NCBI GenBank assembly: GCA_003427395.1
Contig: BFEA01000008.1
Span: forward strand, 4,240,972 to 4,267,597
DNA from: Chara braunii
Lineage: Eukaryota > Streptophyta > Charophyceae > Charales > Characeae
Direction of reading: 5' to 3'
Length of the DNA: 26,626 nucleotides
The notes beneath the pieces were generated by a model. The model saw only the letters and a program-made list of their open reading frames with translations. It was not told the origin of the DNA and did not search any database. A program made the translations under genes and the position numbers. Positions 26,542-26,626 of this stretch are shown in pieces. Each line of letters opens with the position of its first letter. Position 1 is the stretch's first letter.

Positions 26542-26626
<85 letters not shown>
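26523..26626 (+). repeat. (GA)n microsatellite at the sequence end
   Basis: An imperfect then perfect GA repeat runs to the last base. The sequence probably ends here because assembly failed in the repeat. Confidence 0.95.

Overview
This window looks like repeat-dominated nuclear DNA from a large plant-lineage genome. The evidence is a Ty3/gypsy LTR retrotransposon primed by tRNA-Asp, a plant-like U6 snRNA retrocopy, LINE, SINE and MITE debris, and long microsatellites. A charophyte alga such as Chara is my guess, not something the sequence proves. No host protein-coding gene can be named with confidence.

Bases 1-16840 are one very large, dead Ty3/gypsy element. It has direct LTRs of about 2.2-2.5 kb (1-2227 and 14326-16840), a tRNA-Asp primer-binding site at 2234-2252, gag with a CCHC knuckle (2462-3742), a protease region (3743-5299), reverse transcriptase and RNase H (5282-7458), integrase (7459-8600), a 5.6 kb 3' spacer, and a polypurine tract at 14220-14231 just before the 3' LTR. 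Gag and pol carry many in-frame stops and several frameshifts. The LTRs themselves carry two reading frames (ORF-A and ORF-B) of unknown function; each LTR keeps only one of them intact.

The 3' spacer holds the most unusual material. From 10.56 to 12.50 kb lies a dense succession of short perfect hairpins with poly(A)/poly(T) runs between them. Inside it, on the minus strand, are two hammerhead ribozyme motifs (11564-11620 and 11834-11893) whose cleavage sites are 272 bases apart. The first has a complete catalytic core. The second has a core C-to-U change but compensatory changes in its stems. A 54-bp (18-residue) tandem repeat follows at 12.76-12.97 kb.

From 16.84 kb on, the window is flanking DNA packed with nested transposon remnants: a LINE ORF2 fragment (minus), a tRNA-headed SINE candidate, a LINE 3' end with a (CAAA)n tail, at least eight foldback/MITE elements, and one MITE of the GGGCCTCGCCACACC family. 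That MITE was hit three times: by a U6 snRNA retrocopy with an 11-bp target duplication, by a homopolymer insertion with a 12-bp duplication, and by another copy of its own family with a TAA duplication. The right end has three unassigned reading frames and (GT)n/(GA)n tracts; the sequence stops inside (GA)n.

Several single-N positions are assembly joins. Three of them (1690, 13031, 14325) are flanked by exact 71- or 95-bp direct duplications that are most likely unmerged contig overlaps, not biology.
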